A stretch of DNA of 64,000 nt from the NCBI RefSeq assembly GCF_023614235.1, contig NZ_CP094264.1, positions 4,030,001 through 4,094,000 of the forward strand, in the 5' to 3' direction. Of the stretch, positions 52,529 through 61,651 are shown piece after piece (the stretch's first letter is position 1; every line of letters starts with the position of its first letter). The translations under genes were made by a program, and so were the position numbers. The notes beneath the pieces are model-generated. The model saw only the letters and a program-made list of their open reading frames with translations, did not search any database and was not told where the DNA came from. Source of the stretch: Streptomyces sp. MRC013 (GTDB lineage: Bacteria > Actinomycetota > Actinomycetes > Streptomycetales > Streptomycetaceae).

Positions 52529-54385
52529 CTACAGGCCGAGGTCGACCTCGAACTCGCCGGCCTCCAGGATCGCCTTGACGGCGCCCAGGTAGCGGGCCGC
52601 GTCCGCGCCGTCGACCAGGCGGTGGTCGTACGACAGCGTCAGGTACGTCATGTGGCGCACGGCGATCGTCTCGCCGAGCTCCGGGTGGTCCAGGACGACC
52701 GGACGCTTCACCGTGGCGCCGACGCCCAGGATGGCGACCTGGTTCGGCGGGACGATGATCGTGTCGAACAGCGCGCCGCGCGAGCCGGTGTTGCTGATGG
52801 TGAACGTCGCACCGGCCAGCTCGTCCGGGGTGATCTTGCCGCCCCGGACCTTGGCCGCCAGGTCGGCGGTGGCCTTGGCGACGCCGGCGATGTTCAGGTC
52901 GCCCGCGCCCTTGATGACCGGCGTCATCAGACCCTTCTCGGAGTCCACGGCGATGCCGATGTTCTCCGAGTCGAAGTACGTGACGGTGCCCTCGTCCTCG
53001 TTGATCCGGGCGTTGATGACCGGGTGGGCCTTCAGCGCCTGGGCCGCCGCCTTGACGAAGAACGGCATCGGGGAGAGCTTGACGCCCTCGCGGGCGGCGA
53101 AGGCGTCCTTGGCCCGGGCGCGCAGCCGCATCAGCCGGGTGATGTCGACCTCGACGACCGAGGACAGCTGGGCCTGGCCGTGCAGCGCCTTCATCATGTT
53201 GTCGCCGATGACCTTGCGCATGCGGGTCATCTTGACCGTCTGGCCGCGCAGCGGGGACGCCTCCGGGGCCTTGGCGGCCGGAGCCGCGGCGGGCGCCGGG
53301 GCCGGCGCGGCCGGGGCCTTGGCGACCTCGGCGGCGGCGACGACGTCCTGCTTGCGGACGCGGCCGCCGACGCCGGTGCCCTTGACGGACGCCAGGTCGA
53401 CACCGTGTTCGGCGGCGAGCTTGCGCACCAGCGGGGTCACGTACACGCCCTCGTCCGTCGCCCGGGCGGCGGCGGGAGCCGGAGAGGGCTGGGCCGGGGC
53501 GGGCTGGGCGGCGGCCGGCTCCGGTGCCGGGGCCGAAGCGGCCTCGGCGGTCGGGGCGGGCTCGGCGGGGGCCGGCGCGGGCTGCGTCGGAGGGGCCTGG
53601 ACGGGAGCCTGGGCGGCTGGCTCCGGCTCCGGCTCCGGCTCCGGAGCCGGAGCCGGGGGTGCGGCCTCGGCGGGGGCCGGGGCGGCCGGGGCCTGGGCGG
53701 CCGGGGCGGCACCGGCGGCGCCGATGACGCCCAGCTTGGCGCCGACCTCGGCGGTCTCGTCCTCACCGACGGTGATCTCCAGCAGGGTGCCGGAGGTCGG
53801 GGCGGGGATCTCGGTGTCGACCTTGTCGGTGGAGACCTCGAGCAGCGGCTCGTCGGCCTCGACGGACTCGCCGACCTGCTTCAGCCAGCGCGTGACGGTG
53901 CCCTCGGTCACCGACTCGCCCAGCGCGGGCAGGACGACGTCGGTGCCCTCGGCCGAACCGCCGCCGGAGGCGGCCTCGGCGGCCTCGGCGGGGGCCGGGG
54001 CGGCGGCCTCGGTCGACGGGGCGGCCTGCGGGGCCTCCTGCGCGGGGGCCGGCTGGGCCGGTGTCTCCCGGGCGGGGGCGGGAGCCTGGGCCTCCTGTGC
54101 GGGGGCCGGGGCCTCGGCGGCGGCCGGGGCCCCGGCGGGGGCGCCCGTACCGTCGTCGATGACGGCCAGCTCGGCGCCGACCTCGACGGTCTCGTCCTCG
54201 GCGACCCTGATGGAGGACAGGACGCCGGAGGCCGGGGCGGGGATCTCGGTGTCGACCTTGTCGGTGGACACCTCGAGCAGCGGCTCGTCGGCCTCGACGC
54301 GTTCGCCCTCCGCCTTCAGCCAGCGGGTGACGGTGCCCTCGGTGACGCTCTCGCCGAGCGCCGGCAGGGTTACGGAAACCGGCAT
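52529..54385 (-). CDS. sucB: Dihydrolipoyllysine-residue acyltransferase (E2) with two lipoyl domains
   Basis: The 618-residue core of a 2-oxoacid dehydrogenase complex. Lipoyl domain 1 is residues 1-78 with lipoyl-Lys43 ([14 protein letters not shown]), and domain 2 is about 146-223 with Lys188 in the same motif. Alanine/proline-rich linkers follow each (the second contains an alternating EP run). A peripheral-subunit-binding domain follows ([32 protein letters not shown]), then the catalytic domain [16 protein letters not shown], ending [19 protein letters not shown] with the catalytic His and Asp. Annotated as succinyl- or acetyltransferase in relatives; neighbouring aceE and absence of sucA favour the pyruvate complex. 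Confidence 0.93.
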   Translation of the reverse strand: MPVSVTLPALGESVTEGTVTRWLKAEGERVEADEPLLEVSTDKVDTEIPAPASGVLSSIRVAEDETVEVGAELAVIDDGTGAPAGAPAAAEAPAPAQEAQAPAPARETPAQPAPAQEAPQAAPSTEAAAPAPAEAAEAASGGGSAEGTDVVLPALGESVTEGTVTRWLKQVGESVEADEPLLEVSTDKVDTEIPAPTSGTLLEITVGEDETAEVGAKLGVIGAAGAAPAAQAPAAPAPAEAAPPAPAPEPEPEPEPAAQAPVQAPPTQPAPAPAEPAPTAEAASAPAPEPAAAQPAPAQPSPAPAAARATDEGVYVTPLVRKLAAEHGVDLASVKGTGVGGRVRKQDVVAAAEVAKAPAAPAPAPAAAPAAKAPEASPLRGQTVKMTRMRKVIGDNMMKALHGQAQLSSVVEVDITRLMRLRARAKDAFAAREGVKLSPMPFFVKAAAQALKAHPVINARINEDEGTVTYFDSENIGIAVDSEKGLMTPVIKGAGDLNIAGVAKATADLAAKVRGGKITPDELAGATFTISNTGSRGALFDTIIVPPNQVAILGVGATVKRPVVLDHPELGETIAVRHMTYLTLSYDHRLVDGADAARYLGAVKAILEAGEFEVDLGL

Positions 54386-54444
54386 GGTTTCACTTGCTCC
54401 TAACGAACTTGTGCGGTAAGTGGTCGCGCCCGGTTGCTGGTGTG

Positions 54445-55833
54445 TCAGTCGTGGGAGTGGAGGGGCTTGCCCGCGAGGGCCAGGTGGGCCTCGCCGAGCG
54501 CCTCGTTCTGCGTCGGGTGGGCGTGGACGAGCTGGGCCACCTCGGCCGGGAGGGCCTCCCAGTTGTAGATCAGCTGCGCCTCGCCGACCTGCTCGCCCAT
54601 GCGGTCGCCGACCATGTGGACGCCGACCACCGCGCCGTCCTTGACCTGGACGAGCTTGATCTCGCCCGCGGTCTTGAGGATCTTGCTCCTGCCGTTGCCC
54701 GCGAGGTTGTACTTCAGCACGACGACCTTGTCCGCGCCGTAGACCTCCTTGGCCTTGGCCTCGGTGATGCCCACGGAGGCGACCTCGGGGTGGCAGTACG
54801 TCACCCGGGGCACGCCGTCGTAGTCGATGGGGACCGGCTTGAGACCGGCCAGCCGCTCGGCGACCAGGATGCCCTCGGCGAAGCCGACGTGCGCGAGCTG
54901 GAGGGTGGGGACGAGGTCGCCCACGGCCGAGATCGTCGGCACGTTGGTGCGCATGTACTCGTCGACCAGGACGTGGCCGCGGTCCATGGCGACGCCCTGC
55001 TCCTCGTAGCCCAGGCCCTGCGAGACCGGTCCGCGGCCGATGGCGACCAGCAGCACCTCGGCCTCGAAGGTCTTGCCGTCCGCGAGGGTGACCCTGACGC
55101 CGTTCTCGGTGTACTCGGCGCTCTGGAAGAACGTGCCGAGGTTGAACTTGATGCCGCGCTTGCGGAAGGCGCGCTCCAGGAGCTTCGAGCTGTTCTCGTC
55201 CTCCGCCGGGACCAGGTGCTTCATGCCCTCGACGATCGTGACGTCCGTGCCGAAGGACTTCCACGCCGAGGCGAACTCGACGCCGATGACGCCGCCGCCG
55301 AGGATGACGGCGGACTCCGGGACGCGGTCCAGGGTCAGCGCGTGGTCCGAGGACAGGATGCGGTTGCCGTCGATCTCCAGGCCGGGCAGCGACTTCGGCA
55401 CGGAACCCGTGGCGAGCAGGACGTGGCGGCCTTCGATGCGCTGACCGTTCACGTCGACGGAGGTCGGGGAGGAGAGGCGGCCCTCACCCTCGACGTACGT
55501 CACCTTGCGGGAGGCGACCAGGCCCTGCAGGCCCTTGTAGAGGCCCGCGATCACGTCGTCCTTGTACTTGTGGACGCCCTTGACGTCGATGCCCTCGAAG
55601 GAGGCCCGGACGCCGAACTGGTCGGCCTCGCGGGCCTGGTCGGCGATCTCGCCGGCGTGGAGCAGGGCCTTGGTGGGGATGCAGCCGTTGTGCAGGCACG
55701 TGCCGCCGAGCTTGTTCTTCTCGATCAGTGCGACGTCCAGGCCCAGCTGCGCACCCCGCAGGGCCGCGGCGTAACCGCCACTGCCACCGCCGAGGATCAC
55801 TAGGTCGAAAACGGTGCTGGCGTCGTTCGCCAC
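54445..55833 (-). CDS. lpdA: Dihydrolipoyl dehydrogenase (E3)
   Basis: E3 reoxidises dihydrolipoyl groups with FAD and NAD+. The 462 residues include [20 protein letters not shown] (FAD), redox pair Cys46/Cys51 in [33 protein letters not shown] (NAD), the central IGRGP, and the C-terminal [19 protein letters not shown] with catalytic His and Glu. The GTG at 55833 has GGAGG seven bases upstream. It lies 59 bases upstream of the E2 gene on the same strand, so both are probably one transcript; aceE is separated by the GntR gene. Confidence 0.96.
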   Translation of the reverse strand: MANDASTVFDLVILGGGSGGYAAALRGAQLGLDVALIEKNKLGGTCLHNGCIPTKALLHAGEIADQAREADQFGVRASFEGIDVKGVHKYKDDVIAGLYKGLQGLVASRKVTYVEGEGRLSSPTSVDVNGQRIEGRHVLLATGSVPKSLPGLEIDGNRILSSDHALTLDRVPESAVILGGGVIGVEFASAWKSFGTDVTIVEGMKHLVPAEDENSSKLLERAFRKRGIKFNLGTFFQSAEYTENGVRVTLADGKTFEAEVLLVAIGRGPVSQGLGYEEQGVAMDRGHVLVDEYMRTNVPTISAVGDLVPTLQLAHVGFAEGILVAERLAGLKPVPIDYDGVPRVTYCHPEVASVGITEAKAKEVYGADKVVVLKYNLAGNGRSKILKTAGEIKLVQVKDGAVVGVHMVGDRMGEQVGEAQLIYNWEALPAEVAQLVHAHPTQNEALGEAHLALAGKPLHSHD

Positions 55834-56010
55834 GTCACGTCCTCCATGCATGTGCGCCGGTCGCCGGTCCTCGATGGCCGGCGGCGGCTGGTTTTCGGCC
55901 GCTGTCTCTTCGGCCCTGTGGTGGGCCCTGTCCTGCCGGGAACCCATCTTTGCACCTGTCGCGCCGGTGCGGGACGCGGGGCCGGTTCCCGCCGGGCCCC
56001 CGCGGGACGC

Positions 56011-56046
56011 CGACGGCCCCGGACGGGTGACCGTCCGGGGCCGTCG
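56011..56046. terminator. Terminator hairpin between pepA and lpdA
   Basis: A perfect 16-bp inverted repeat (CGACGGCCCCGGACGG / CCGTCCGGGGCCGTCG) with a GTGA tetraloop lies about 80 bases past the pepA stop. Confidence 0.8.
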
Positions 56047-56124
56047 GCCGGGTGCCGGAGCCGTGTGTCCCTCCACCGTCGGCCCTCCCCGGGCCGGCGG
56101 CCCTCCCCGGGACCGGCTCCGTTC

Positions 56125-57645
56125 TCAGCCCAGGTCGCCCTCCGCGACGCGCTCCGCCAGCCGCACCAGGGTGCGCACCGCCGAGCCGGTGCCGCCCTTC
56201 GGGGTGTAGCCGTACGGGCCGGACTCGTTGAAGGCCGGGCCGGCGATGTCCAGGTGCGCCCAGGTGATGCCCTCGCCGACGAACTCCTTCAGGAACAGGC
56301 CGGCCACCAGGCCGCCGCCCATGCGCTCGCCCATGTTGGCGATGTCGGCGGTGGGGGAGTCCATGCCCTTGCGCAGGTCCGCCGGGAGCGGCATCGGCCA
56401 GGACTGCTCGCCGACCTCCCCGGCGATCTCGTGGATCGCGGTGCGGAACGCGTCGTCGTTCGCCATCACGCCGAACGTGCGGTGGCCGAGCGCGAGGACC
56501 ATCGCGCCGGTCAGGGTCGCCACGTCGACGATCGCGTCCGGGTTCTCCTCCGAGGCGCGGGTGAGCGCGTCGGCCAGCACCAGCCGGCCCTCGGCGTCAG
56601 TGTTCAGCACCTCGACGGTCTTGCCGCTGTACATCCGCAGCACGTCACCCGGGCGGGTGGCCGATCCGGACGGCATGTTCTCGGCGAGCGCCAGCCAGCC
56701 GGTGACGTTGACCGGCAGGCGGAGCCGGGCCGCGGCCACGACCGCCGCGAACACGGCGGCCGCGCCGCTCATGTCGCACTTCATGGTCTCGTTGTGGCCG
56801 GCCGGCTTGAGGGAGATGCCGCCCGAGTCGTACGTGATGCCCTTGCCGACCAGGGCGAGGGTCTTCTCCGCGTCGGGGTGGGTGTAGGCGAGCTTCACCA
56901 GGCGCGGCGGGTTCGCGGAGCCGGCGCCGACGCCGAGGATGCCGCCGTAGCCGCCCTTGGTGAGCGCCTTCTCGTCGAGGACCTGGACCTTGACGCCGTT
57001 CTCCTTGCCCGCCGCGGCGGCGACGGCGGCGAACGCCTCGGGGGTCAGATCGTTCGGGGGCGTGTTGATCAGGTCGCGGGCGCGGTTGACCTCCTCGGCC
57101 ACCGCGAGTGCGCGCTCCGCGGCCGCCTTGGACGCCTTGTCGCGCGGCTTCGCGCCGAGCAGGACGACCTCGGCGAGCGGGTTCTTGGCGTCCTCGCCGC
57201 GCTCCTGGTAGGCCGTGAAGGCGTACGCGCCGAGCGCCGCGCCCTCCGCGACGGCCGCCAGGTCCTCCACCGTCCCGACGGGGAGGGCGAAGCCGGCCTT
57301 CTTGACCCCGGCCAGGGCACGGGCGGCCGAGCCGGCCGCGCGGCGCAGCGCCTCGGTGCCGTACGTCCCGTCCTTCTCGGGCGCGCCGCCGAGGCCGACG
57401 GCGAGGACGAGCGGCGCCTTCAGACCGCCGGGGGACGGCACCTTGGTCACCTCGTCCTCGGCGCCCGACGCGCCGAGGGTCTCCAGGACGGCGGCGAGCT
57501 TGCCGTCGAACGCCGAGTCCACGGCCTCGGCGCCCGGGGCGACGACGATCCCCTTGCCGCCGTCCGCCGCCTTGGCGACACCGACCACGAGGGCGTCGAC
57601 GCGCAGCGACGCGGCACCGGAGGTGCTGAGAGTGAGAGCAGTCAC
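56125..57645 (-). CDS. pepA: Leucyl aminopeptidase (M17)
   Basis: A 506-residue cytoplasmic metallopeptidase that removes N-terminal residues from peptides. The C-terminal catalytic domain has LVGKGITYDSGGISLKPAG (metal-binding Lys/Asp), MKCDMSGAAAVFAAV, and the M17 signature LNTDAEGRLVLADAL, with the active-site Arg. TGAMVLALGHRTFGVMAN and WAHLDIAGPAF follow. The N-terminal domain (residues 1-165) is the usual variable regulatory domain. GTG start at 57645. It sits upstream of lpdA on the same strand, separated by a terminator. Confidence 0.95.
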   Translation of the reverse strand: MTALTLSTSGAASLRVDALVVGVAKAADGGKGIVVAPGAEAVDSAFDGKLAAVLETLGASGAEDEVTKVPSPGGLKAPLVLAVGLGGAPEKDGTYGTEALRRAAGSAARALAGVKKAGFALPVGTVEDLAAVAEGAALGAYAFTAYQERGEDAKNPLAEVVLLGAKPRDKASKAAAERALAVAEEVNRARDLINTPPNDLTPEAFAAVAAAAGKENGVKVQVLDEKALTKGGYGGILGVGAGSANPPRLVKLAYTHPDAEKTLALVGKGITYDSGGISLKPAGHNETMKCDMSGAAAVFAAVVAAARLRLPVNVTGWLALAENMPSGSATRPGDVLRMYSGKTVEVLNTDAEGRLVLADALTRASEENPDAIVDVATLTGAMVLALGHRTFGVMANDDAFRTAIHEIAGEVGEQSWPMPLPADLRKGMDSPTADIANMGERMGGGLVAGLFLKEFVGEGITWAHLDIAGPAFNESGPYGYTPKGGTGSAVRTLVRLAERVAEGDLG

Positions 57646-57829
57646 GTTGGTGAAATCTCGCTTCCGTTGAGTTGTCCGGCGGTCGAGGAGTGAGCCGACC
57701 GCGCCCGCCGCATGGTAGATGGACCCGTCGGCGCGGCGGGCATGAGCCTACGCGCGCACGGGGGTTCCGCCCACGGGGCGGTCTTCCGCCCGTGCGGAGG
57801 CCCGTTCCCGGGGCCGCGGCCGGGCCGGC

Positions 57830-57853
57830 GGCCCGCGCCCACCGGCGCGGGCC
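57830..57853 (-). terminator. Terminator hairpin after cobS
   Basis: GGCCCGCGCC (57830-57839) pairs perfectly with GGCGCGGGCC (57844-57853) around four bases, 14 bases past the cobS stop. Confidence 0.6.
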
Positions 57854-57867
57854 CCGCCGGGCGCCCG

Positions 57868-58671
57868 TCAGCCCAGGGTGAGCACGACCAGCGCGGTGGT
57901 CGCCGCGGTCTCCGCGACCGCCCCGAACACGTCGCCCGTCACCCCGCCCAGCCGGCGCACGCACCGGCGCAGCAGCACCTCCGCCGCGGCCAGCGCGGCC
58001 AGCGCGGCCAGCGCGTGGCGCAGCGCACCGTACCCCCCGCCGTCCGCCCCGGCCAGCGCCCCGGCGCCCGCGCACACGCCCACCGCCAGCGCCCCGGCCG
58101 CCAGCGCGGCACGCGGCGGCACGGTGCCCGCCACCACCGCGCCCAGGCCCTCGGGCCGGGCCGCCGGGACGCCGGTGCGGGACGCCAGGGTGAGCGCGAG
58201 CCGGGCGACGGCACCGGCGAGGACCGCCGCGGCGGCGCCGCGCGCCCACCCCTCGCCGTACAGCCGGTGGAGGGCCGCCACCTGCGCGAGCAGCACGAGG
58301 AGCAGCGTGACGACGCCGAACGGCCCGATGTCCGACTGCTTCATGATCCGCAGCGCGTCCTCGGCGGGCCTGCCGCTGCCGAGCCCGTCGGCGGTGTCGG
58401 CCAGACCGTCCAGGTGGAGGCCCCGGGTGAGCACGGAGGGCACGGCGGTCGAGGCGACGGCGGCGAGCAGCGGCCCGGCGCCGAGCAGCAGGAGCAGCGA
58501 GCCGGCCGCCGCCGCGCAGAGGCCGACGGCCACCCCGGCCGCGGGCGCGCACAGCATTCCGGAGCGGGCCGCCTCCCGGTCCCAGCGCGCGACCCGCGCG
58601 GGCAGGACGGTGAGCGTGCCGAAGGCGAAGCGCAGGCCGTGGAAGCGGGGGAGCGGGCGGGAGGTCGTCAC
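57868..58671 (-). CDS. cobS: Adenosylcobinamide-GDP ribazoletransferase (cobalamin synthase)
   Basis: CobS joins adenosylcobinamide-GDP to alpha-ribazole in the membrane. The 267 residues have several helices and the family's cytosolic motifs: GLRFAFGTLTVLPARV, then VLTRGLHLDGLADTADGLGSG with the conserved Asp pair, ALRIMKQSDIGPFGVVTLLL, and VTGDVFGAVAE near the end. The GTG at 58671 begins TTSRPLPRFHGLRF; a GTG nine bases earlier is also in frame. It is the last gene of the cobU-cobT-cobS group on this strand. Confidence 0.92.
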   Translation of the reverse strand: MTTSRPLPRFHGLRFAFGTLTVLPARVARWDREAARSGMLCAPAAGVAVGLCAAAAGSLLLLLGAGPLLAAVASTAVPSVLTRGLHLDGLADTADGLGSGRPAEDALRIMKQSDIGPFGVVTLLLVLLAQVAALHRLYGEGWARGAAAAVLAGAVARLALTLASRTGVPAARPEGLGAVVAGTVPPRAALAAGALAVGVCAGAGALAGADGGGYGALRHALAALAALAAAEVLLRRCVRRLGGVTGDVFGAVAETAATTALVVLTLG

Positions 58672-58871
58672 GGCGCGCACACTAGCCGCCGCCGGGGGCG
58701 CTCCGGTCCGCCGGGCGGTGCGCACCGCCCCGTTGCGGGCGAGGGGACGCGGTTTCGGGCGAGGGGGCGCGGACCACCCGCTCCCGCCGCCTCCCGGCCC
58801 GGTGTCGGGACCGCCGTCCGGTCCGCCCCGGGCGGCCTGCCCCGTGGGGAGTGGCGGTCGCGCCCGGGGCG

Positions 58872-59963
58872 TCAGTCCGAGCCGCCCTCCCCGCGCGCGT
58901 CCTCCGGCTCCGGCGCACCGGGCCGCTCCGGCAGCTCCGCCGCGAGCGCCGCGGCGGCCTGCACGAGGGGGAGGGCGAGCAGCGCCCCGGTCCCCCCGCC
59001 CACGGTGACGCCGTGGTCGAGCAGCGGGGCGAGCCCCATCCGGTCCAGCGCCCTGGCCTGGGCCGGCTCCCCGCTCACCTGCCCCACCAGCCACCAGTCG
59101 GGCGCCCGGAACGCGGCCCGCTGCGCGACCAGCGCGCACGCCGCCGACACGACGCCGTCCAGGATCACCGGCATCCGCCGCACCGCGGCCTGCAACAGGA
59201 ACCCGGTCGCCGCCGCGAAGTCCGCGCCGCCCACCGCCGCCAGCAGCCCCAGCTGGTCGCCCAGCACCGGCCGGGCCCGGCGCAGCGCGTCGCGGACCGC
59301 CGCGCACTTGCGCATCCACGCCAGGTCGTCGATGCCCGCGCCGCCGCGCCCGGTCACCACCGACGCGTCCGTCCCGCACAGCGCGGCGACGAGCACGGCC
59401 GCCACCGTCGTCCCGCCGACGCTCAGGTCGCCCAGCACCACCAGGTCGGTGCCCGAGTCGGCCTCCTCGTCGGCGATCGCCGCGCCGAGCCGCACCGCCC
59501 GCTCGGCCTCCTCCGCGGTGAGGGCGTCCTCGACGTCGACGCGACCGCTGCCGCGCCGCACCCGGTGCCGTACGACCTCCTCGGGCAGCAGCCCCGGGTC
59601 GCAGTCCAGGCCGGCGTCCACGACCCGCACGGGCACCCCCGCGCGCCGCGCCAGTACGGCCACCGGGCTCGCCCCGTCCAGCACCGCCCGCACCAGCGTG
59701 TGCGCCGTCCCCGCCGTGCGCCCCGACACGCCGAGCGCGGCCACGCCGTGGTCCCCGGCGAACAGCACGGCCTTCGCCCGCTCCACCGGCCGGACCGGGA
59801 CGGCGCCCTGTGCGGCGGCCAGCCACCCGCCGAGCTCGTCCAGGCGGCCGAGCGCGCCGGGCGGGACGGCCAGCCGCTCCCGGCGTTCCTCGGCCTCCCG
59901 GCGGACGCTGCCGTCCGGGCGCTCGATCAGTTCGGAGAAGTCGTCGAGATTCAGCCTGCTCAT
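58872..59963 (-). CDS. cobT: Nicotinate-nucleotide--dimethylbenzimidazole phosphoribosyltransferase
   Basis: CobT makes alpha-ribazole phosphate for the lower ligand of cobalamin. The 363 residues show PPGALGRLDELGGWLAAAQG, LFAGDHGVAALGVS, LVVLGDLSVGGTTVAAVLVAAL, TGRGGAGIDDLAWMRKCAAV, VILDGVVSAACALVA, GEPAQARALDRMGLAPLLD and GVTVGGGTGALLALPL. In other CobT proteins the last motif reads GEGTGA, its glutamate (Glu317 in Salmonella, from memory) being the general base. Here residue 323 is Gly, from codon GGG. A single-base difference from GAG would explain it. It is 30 bases downstream of the CobU gene. Confidence 0.9.
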   Translation of the reverse strand: MSRLNLDDFSELIERPDGSVRREAEERRERLAVPPGALGRLDELGGWLAAAQGAVPVRPVERAKAVLFAGDHGVAALGVSGRTAGTAHTLVRAVLDGASPVAVLARRAGVPVRVVDAGLDCDPGLLPEEVVRHRVRRGSGRVDVEDALTAEEAERAVRLGAAIADEEADSGTDLVVLGDLSVGGTTVAAVLVAALCGTDASVVTGRGGAGIDDLAWMRKCAAVRDALRRARPVLGDQLGLLAAVGGADFAAATGFLLQAAVRRMPVILDGVVSAACALVAQRAAFRAPDWWLVGQVSGEPAQARALDRMGLAPLLDHGVTVGGGTGALLALPLVQAAAALAAELPERPGAPEPEDARGEGGSD

Positions 59964-59993
59964 TCGCGGAACAGTACCGGGCCCGCGAGACGG

Positions 59994-61193
59994 TCAGCCG
60001 CGCAGTACGAGGACCTGCCCCGCCGCCGCGAGCAGCACCTGCTCGCACTCGTCGGCGAAGGCCGCGTTGAGCCGCCCCAGCTCGTCCCGGAACCGCCGTC
60101 CGGCCGCCGTCGCGGGCACGACCCCGGAGCCCGCCTCGTTGGTGACGGCGACGACCGTGCGGGGCGTGGCGCGGACGGCGGCGACCAGTTCGGCGACCCG
60201 TTCCCGCAGCGCCTTCTCACCGGTGCGGGCCCACGTCTCGTCGTCCCACGCGCCGGCCCGGTCCATCGCGTCGGTCAGCCACAGCGACAGGCAGTCGACC
60301 AGCAGCGGCGGGCCGTCCTCCGCCAGCAGCCCGGCGACCTCGCAGGTCTCCTCGGTGCGCCAGGAGCCGGGCCGCCGCTCCCGGTGCGCCCCCACCCGGG
60401 CCGCCCACTCGGCGTCGCCGTCCCGGGCGCCGCCCGTCGCCACGTACACGACGTCCGGGTACGCCTCCAGGCGCCGCTCCGCCTCCAGCGACTTCCCCGA
60501 CCTGGCACCCCCGGTGACCAGGGTGCGGCGGGGGACCGGCGGCGCCTCCCGGTACGCGCCGACCGTGAGCGCCGTCCCGTCCGGCACCGCCCTCGCGCCG
60601 GCCGCGGCGAGCCGCCGGTCCAGCTCCGGGCCGGGCGGCACGTCGTGGTCCAGGTGCACGGCCAGCACGTCGGTCTCCCGGCCCACCGCGCCCGCCGCCC
60701 GCAGCCGGGCCAGCGCGTCCGGCCGCCCGGTCGCGTCGACGGCGACCAGGTCGTACGGGCGGTGCGGCGCGGCCGCCCCGGCGGGGGCGCCGCCCGGCGG
60801 GAGGTACAGCAGCCGCGCCCCCTCCGGGGACGTCACCTCGTACCCGGTGCCGGGCGCGTCCATCGCCACCGCCCGGACGCGGTGGCCGCTGATCAGCGTC
60901 AGCTCCCGGCCGTCCGGGACGCGGCCCGCGGACGGCAGCCCGGCGGGCAGTTCCACGGGCGGGCCGTCGTGCGGGTGCGTCAGCAGCACCTGCCGCACGC
61001 CGGTGAGCGCGTGCCCGGCGCGGGCGGCGGCCAGGGCGGCGCCCGGGGTGAGGTCGAGCAGCAGGGCGCCGTCGACGAGCAGCGAGGTCGCGGAGCGCGC
61101 GTACGGGCCGCGGGCGGTGGCGCACGCGGCGCAGGGGCAGCCGGGCCGGGGCAGTCCGGTCGGGGTCCCGGTGCCGAGCAGAGTCAGTTCCAC
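59994..61193 (-). CDS. cobU: Fused MBL-like protein and adenosylcobinamide kinase/guanylyltransferase
   Basis: A 399-residue fusion. The N-terminal 210 residues resemble PhnP-type metallo-beta-lactamases (ELTLLGTGTPTGLPRPGCPCAACA with the paired Cys). The expected zinc-ligand HxHxDH appears only as LLTHPHDGPPVEL, so metal binding may be reduced. The C-terminal part is CobU: PRRTLVTGGARSGKSLEAER (P-loop), YVATGGARDGDAEW (active-site region), LLVDCLSLWLTDAM, and VVAVTNEAGSGVVPATAAGR. It phosphorylates and guanylylates adenosylcobinamide. The GTG at 61193 is divergent from the small gene at 61285. Confidence 0.92.
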   Translation of the reverse strand: MELTLLGTGTPTGLPRPGCPCAACATARGPYARSATSLLVDGALLLDLTPGAALAAARAGHALTGVRQVLLTHPHDGPPVELPAGLPSAGRVPDGRELTLISGHRVRAVAMDAPGTGYEVTSPEGARLLYLPPGGAPAGAAAPHRPYDLVAVDATGRPDALARLRAAGAVGRETDVLAVHLDHDVPPGPELDRRLAAAGARAVPDGTALTVGAYREAPPVPRRTLVTGGARSGKSLEAERRLEAYPDVVYVATGGARDGDAEWAARVGAHRERRPGSWRTEETCEVAGLLAEDGPPLLVDCLSLWLTDAMDRAGAWDDETWARTGEKALRERVAELVAAVRATPRTVVAVTNEAGSGVVPATAAGRRFRDELGRLNAAFADECEQVLLAAAGQVLVLRG

Positions 61194-61284
61194 GTACCCG
61201 ATCCTCCCGCGAGCCCCGTGCGGCTGCGCGCCCGGCTACGCTGCGGGCAGGAACCAGCACAGGTGCAGGACCCGGGAGGCGCAC

Positions 61285-61491
61285 ATGGCGTGGACGTGGC
61301 GGTTCGAGAAGGCCGACGGCACGGAGGTGGAGCCGGCGGTCAGGCCGGAGGAGTTCACCACGCAGGGGGACGCGGAGTCCTGGATCGGCGAGACCTGGCG
61401 CGACCTGCTGGAGGGCGGCGCGGACCGGGCGACGCTCCTCGAGGACGGCACCGAGGTCTACGGCCCCATGCCGCTGGACGCCGAGTCCTGA
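61285..61491 (+). CDS. Small conserved actinobacterial protein
   Basis: A 68-residue acidic protein (MAWTWRFEKADGTEVEPAVR, EEFTTQGDAESWIGETWRDL, LEDGTEVYGPMPLDAES) with GGGAGG upstream of the ATG. Related short proteins are widespread in actinobacteria, conserved in the W and GDAESWIGE segments; none has a known function. It is probably a soluble cytosolic fold. It converges on the HtrA gene. Confidence 0.82.
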   Translation: MAWTWRFEKADGTEVEPAVRPEEFTTQGDAESWIGETWRDLLEGGADRATLLEDGTEVYGPMPLDAES

Positions 61492-61501
61492 CCCCGCCGG
61501 G

Positions 61502-61545
61502 CCGGCCCGCCGCTCCCGGCGGCCCCGCCCCGCCCGGCGGGCCGG
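61502..61545. terminator. Hairpin between convergent genes
   Basis: CCGGCCCGCCG (61502-61512) pairs perfectly with CGGCGGGCCGG (61535-61545), 11 bases past the small gene's stop; the loop itself is self-complementary. Confidence 0.5.
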
Positions 61546-61651
61546 TCCGGCGCCCGTCCCCGGGCCCCGCGCGCCGGTGCGCGCCCGTCCCGCGCGGAGC
61601 GGGCGCGGCGCCCGGCGGGGGGTCCGGGGCGCCCCGCGGCGGACCTCCGGG

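Noticed and set aside
61194-61284. Cobalamin riboswitch upstream of cobU
   Set aside because: The gap of 91 bases is too short, and no B12-box-like sequence was seen.
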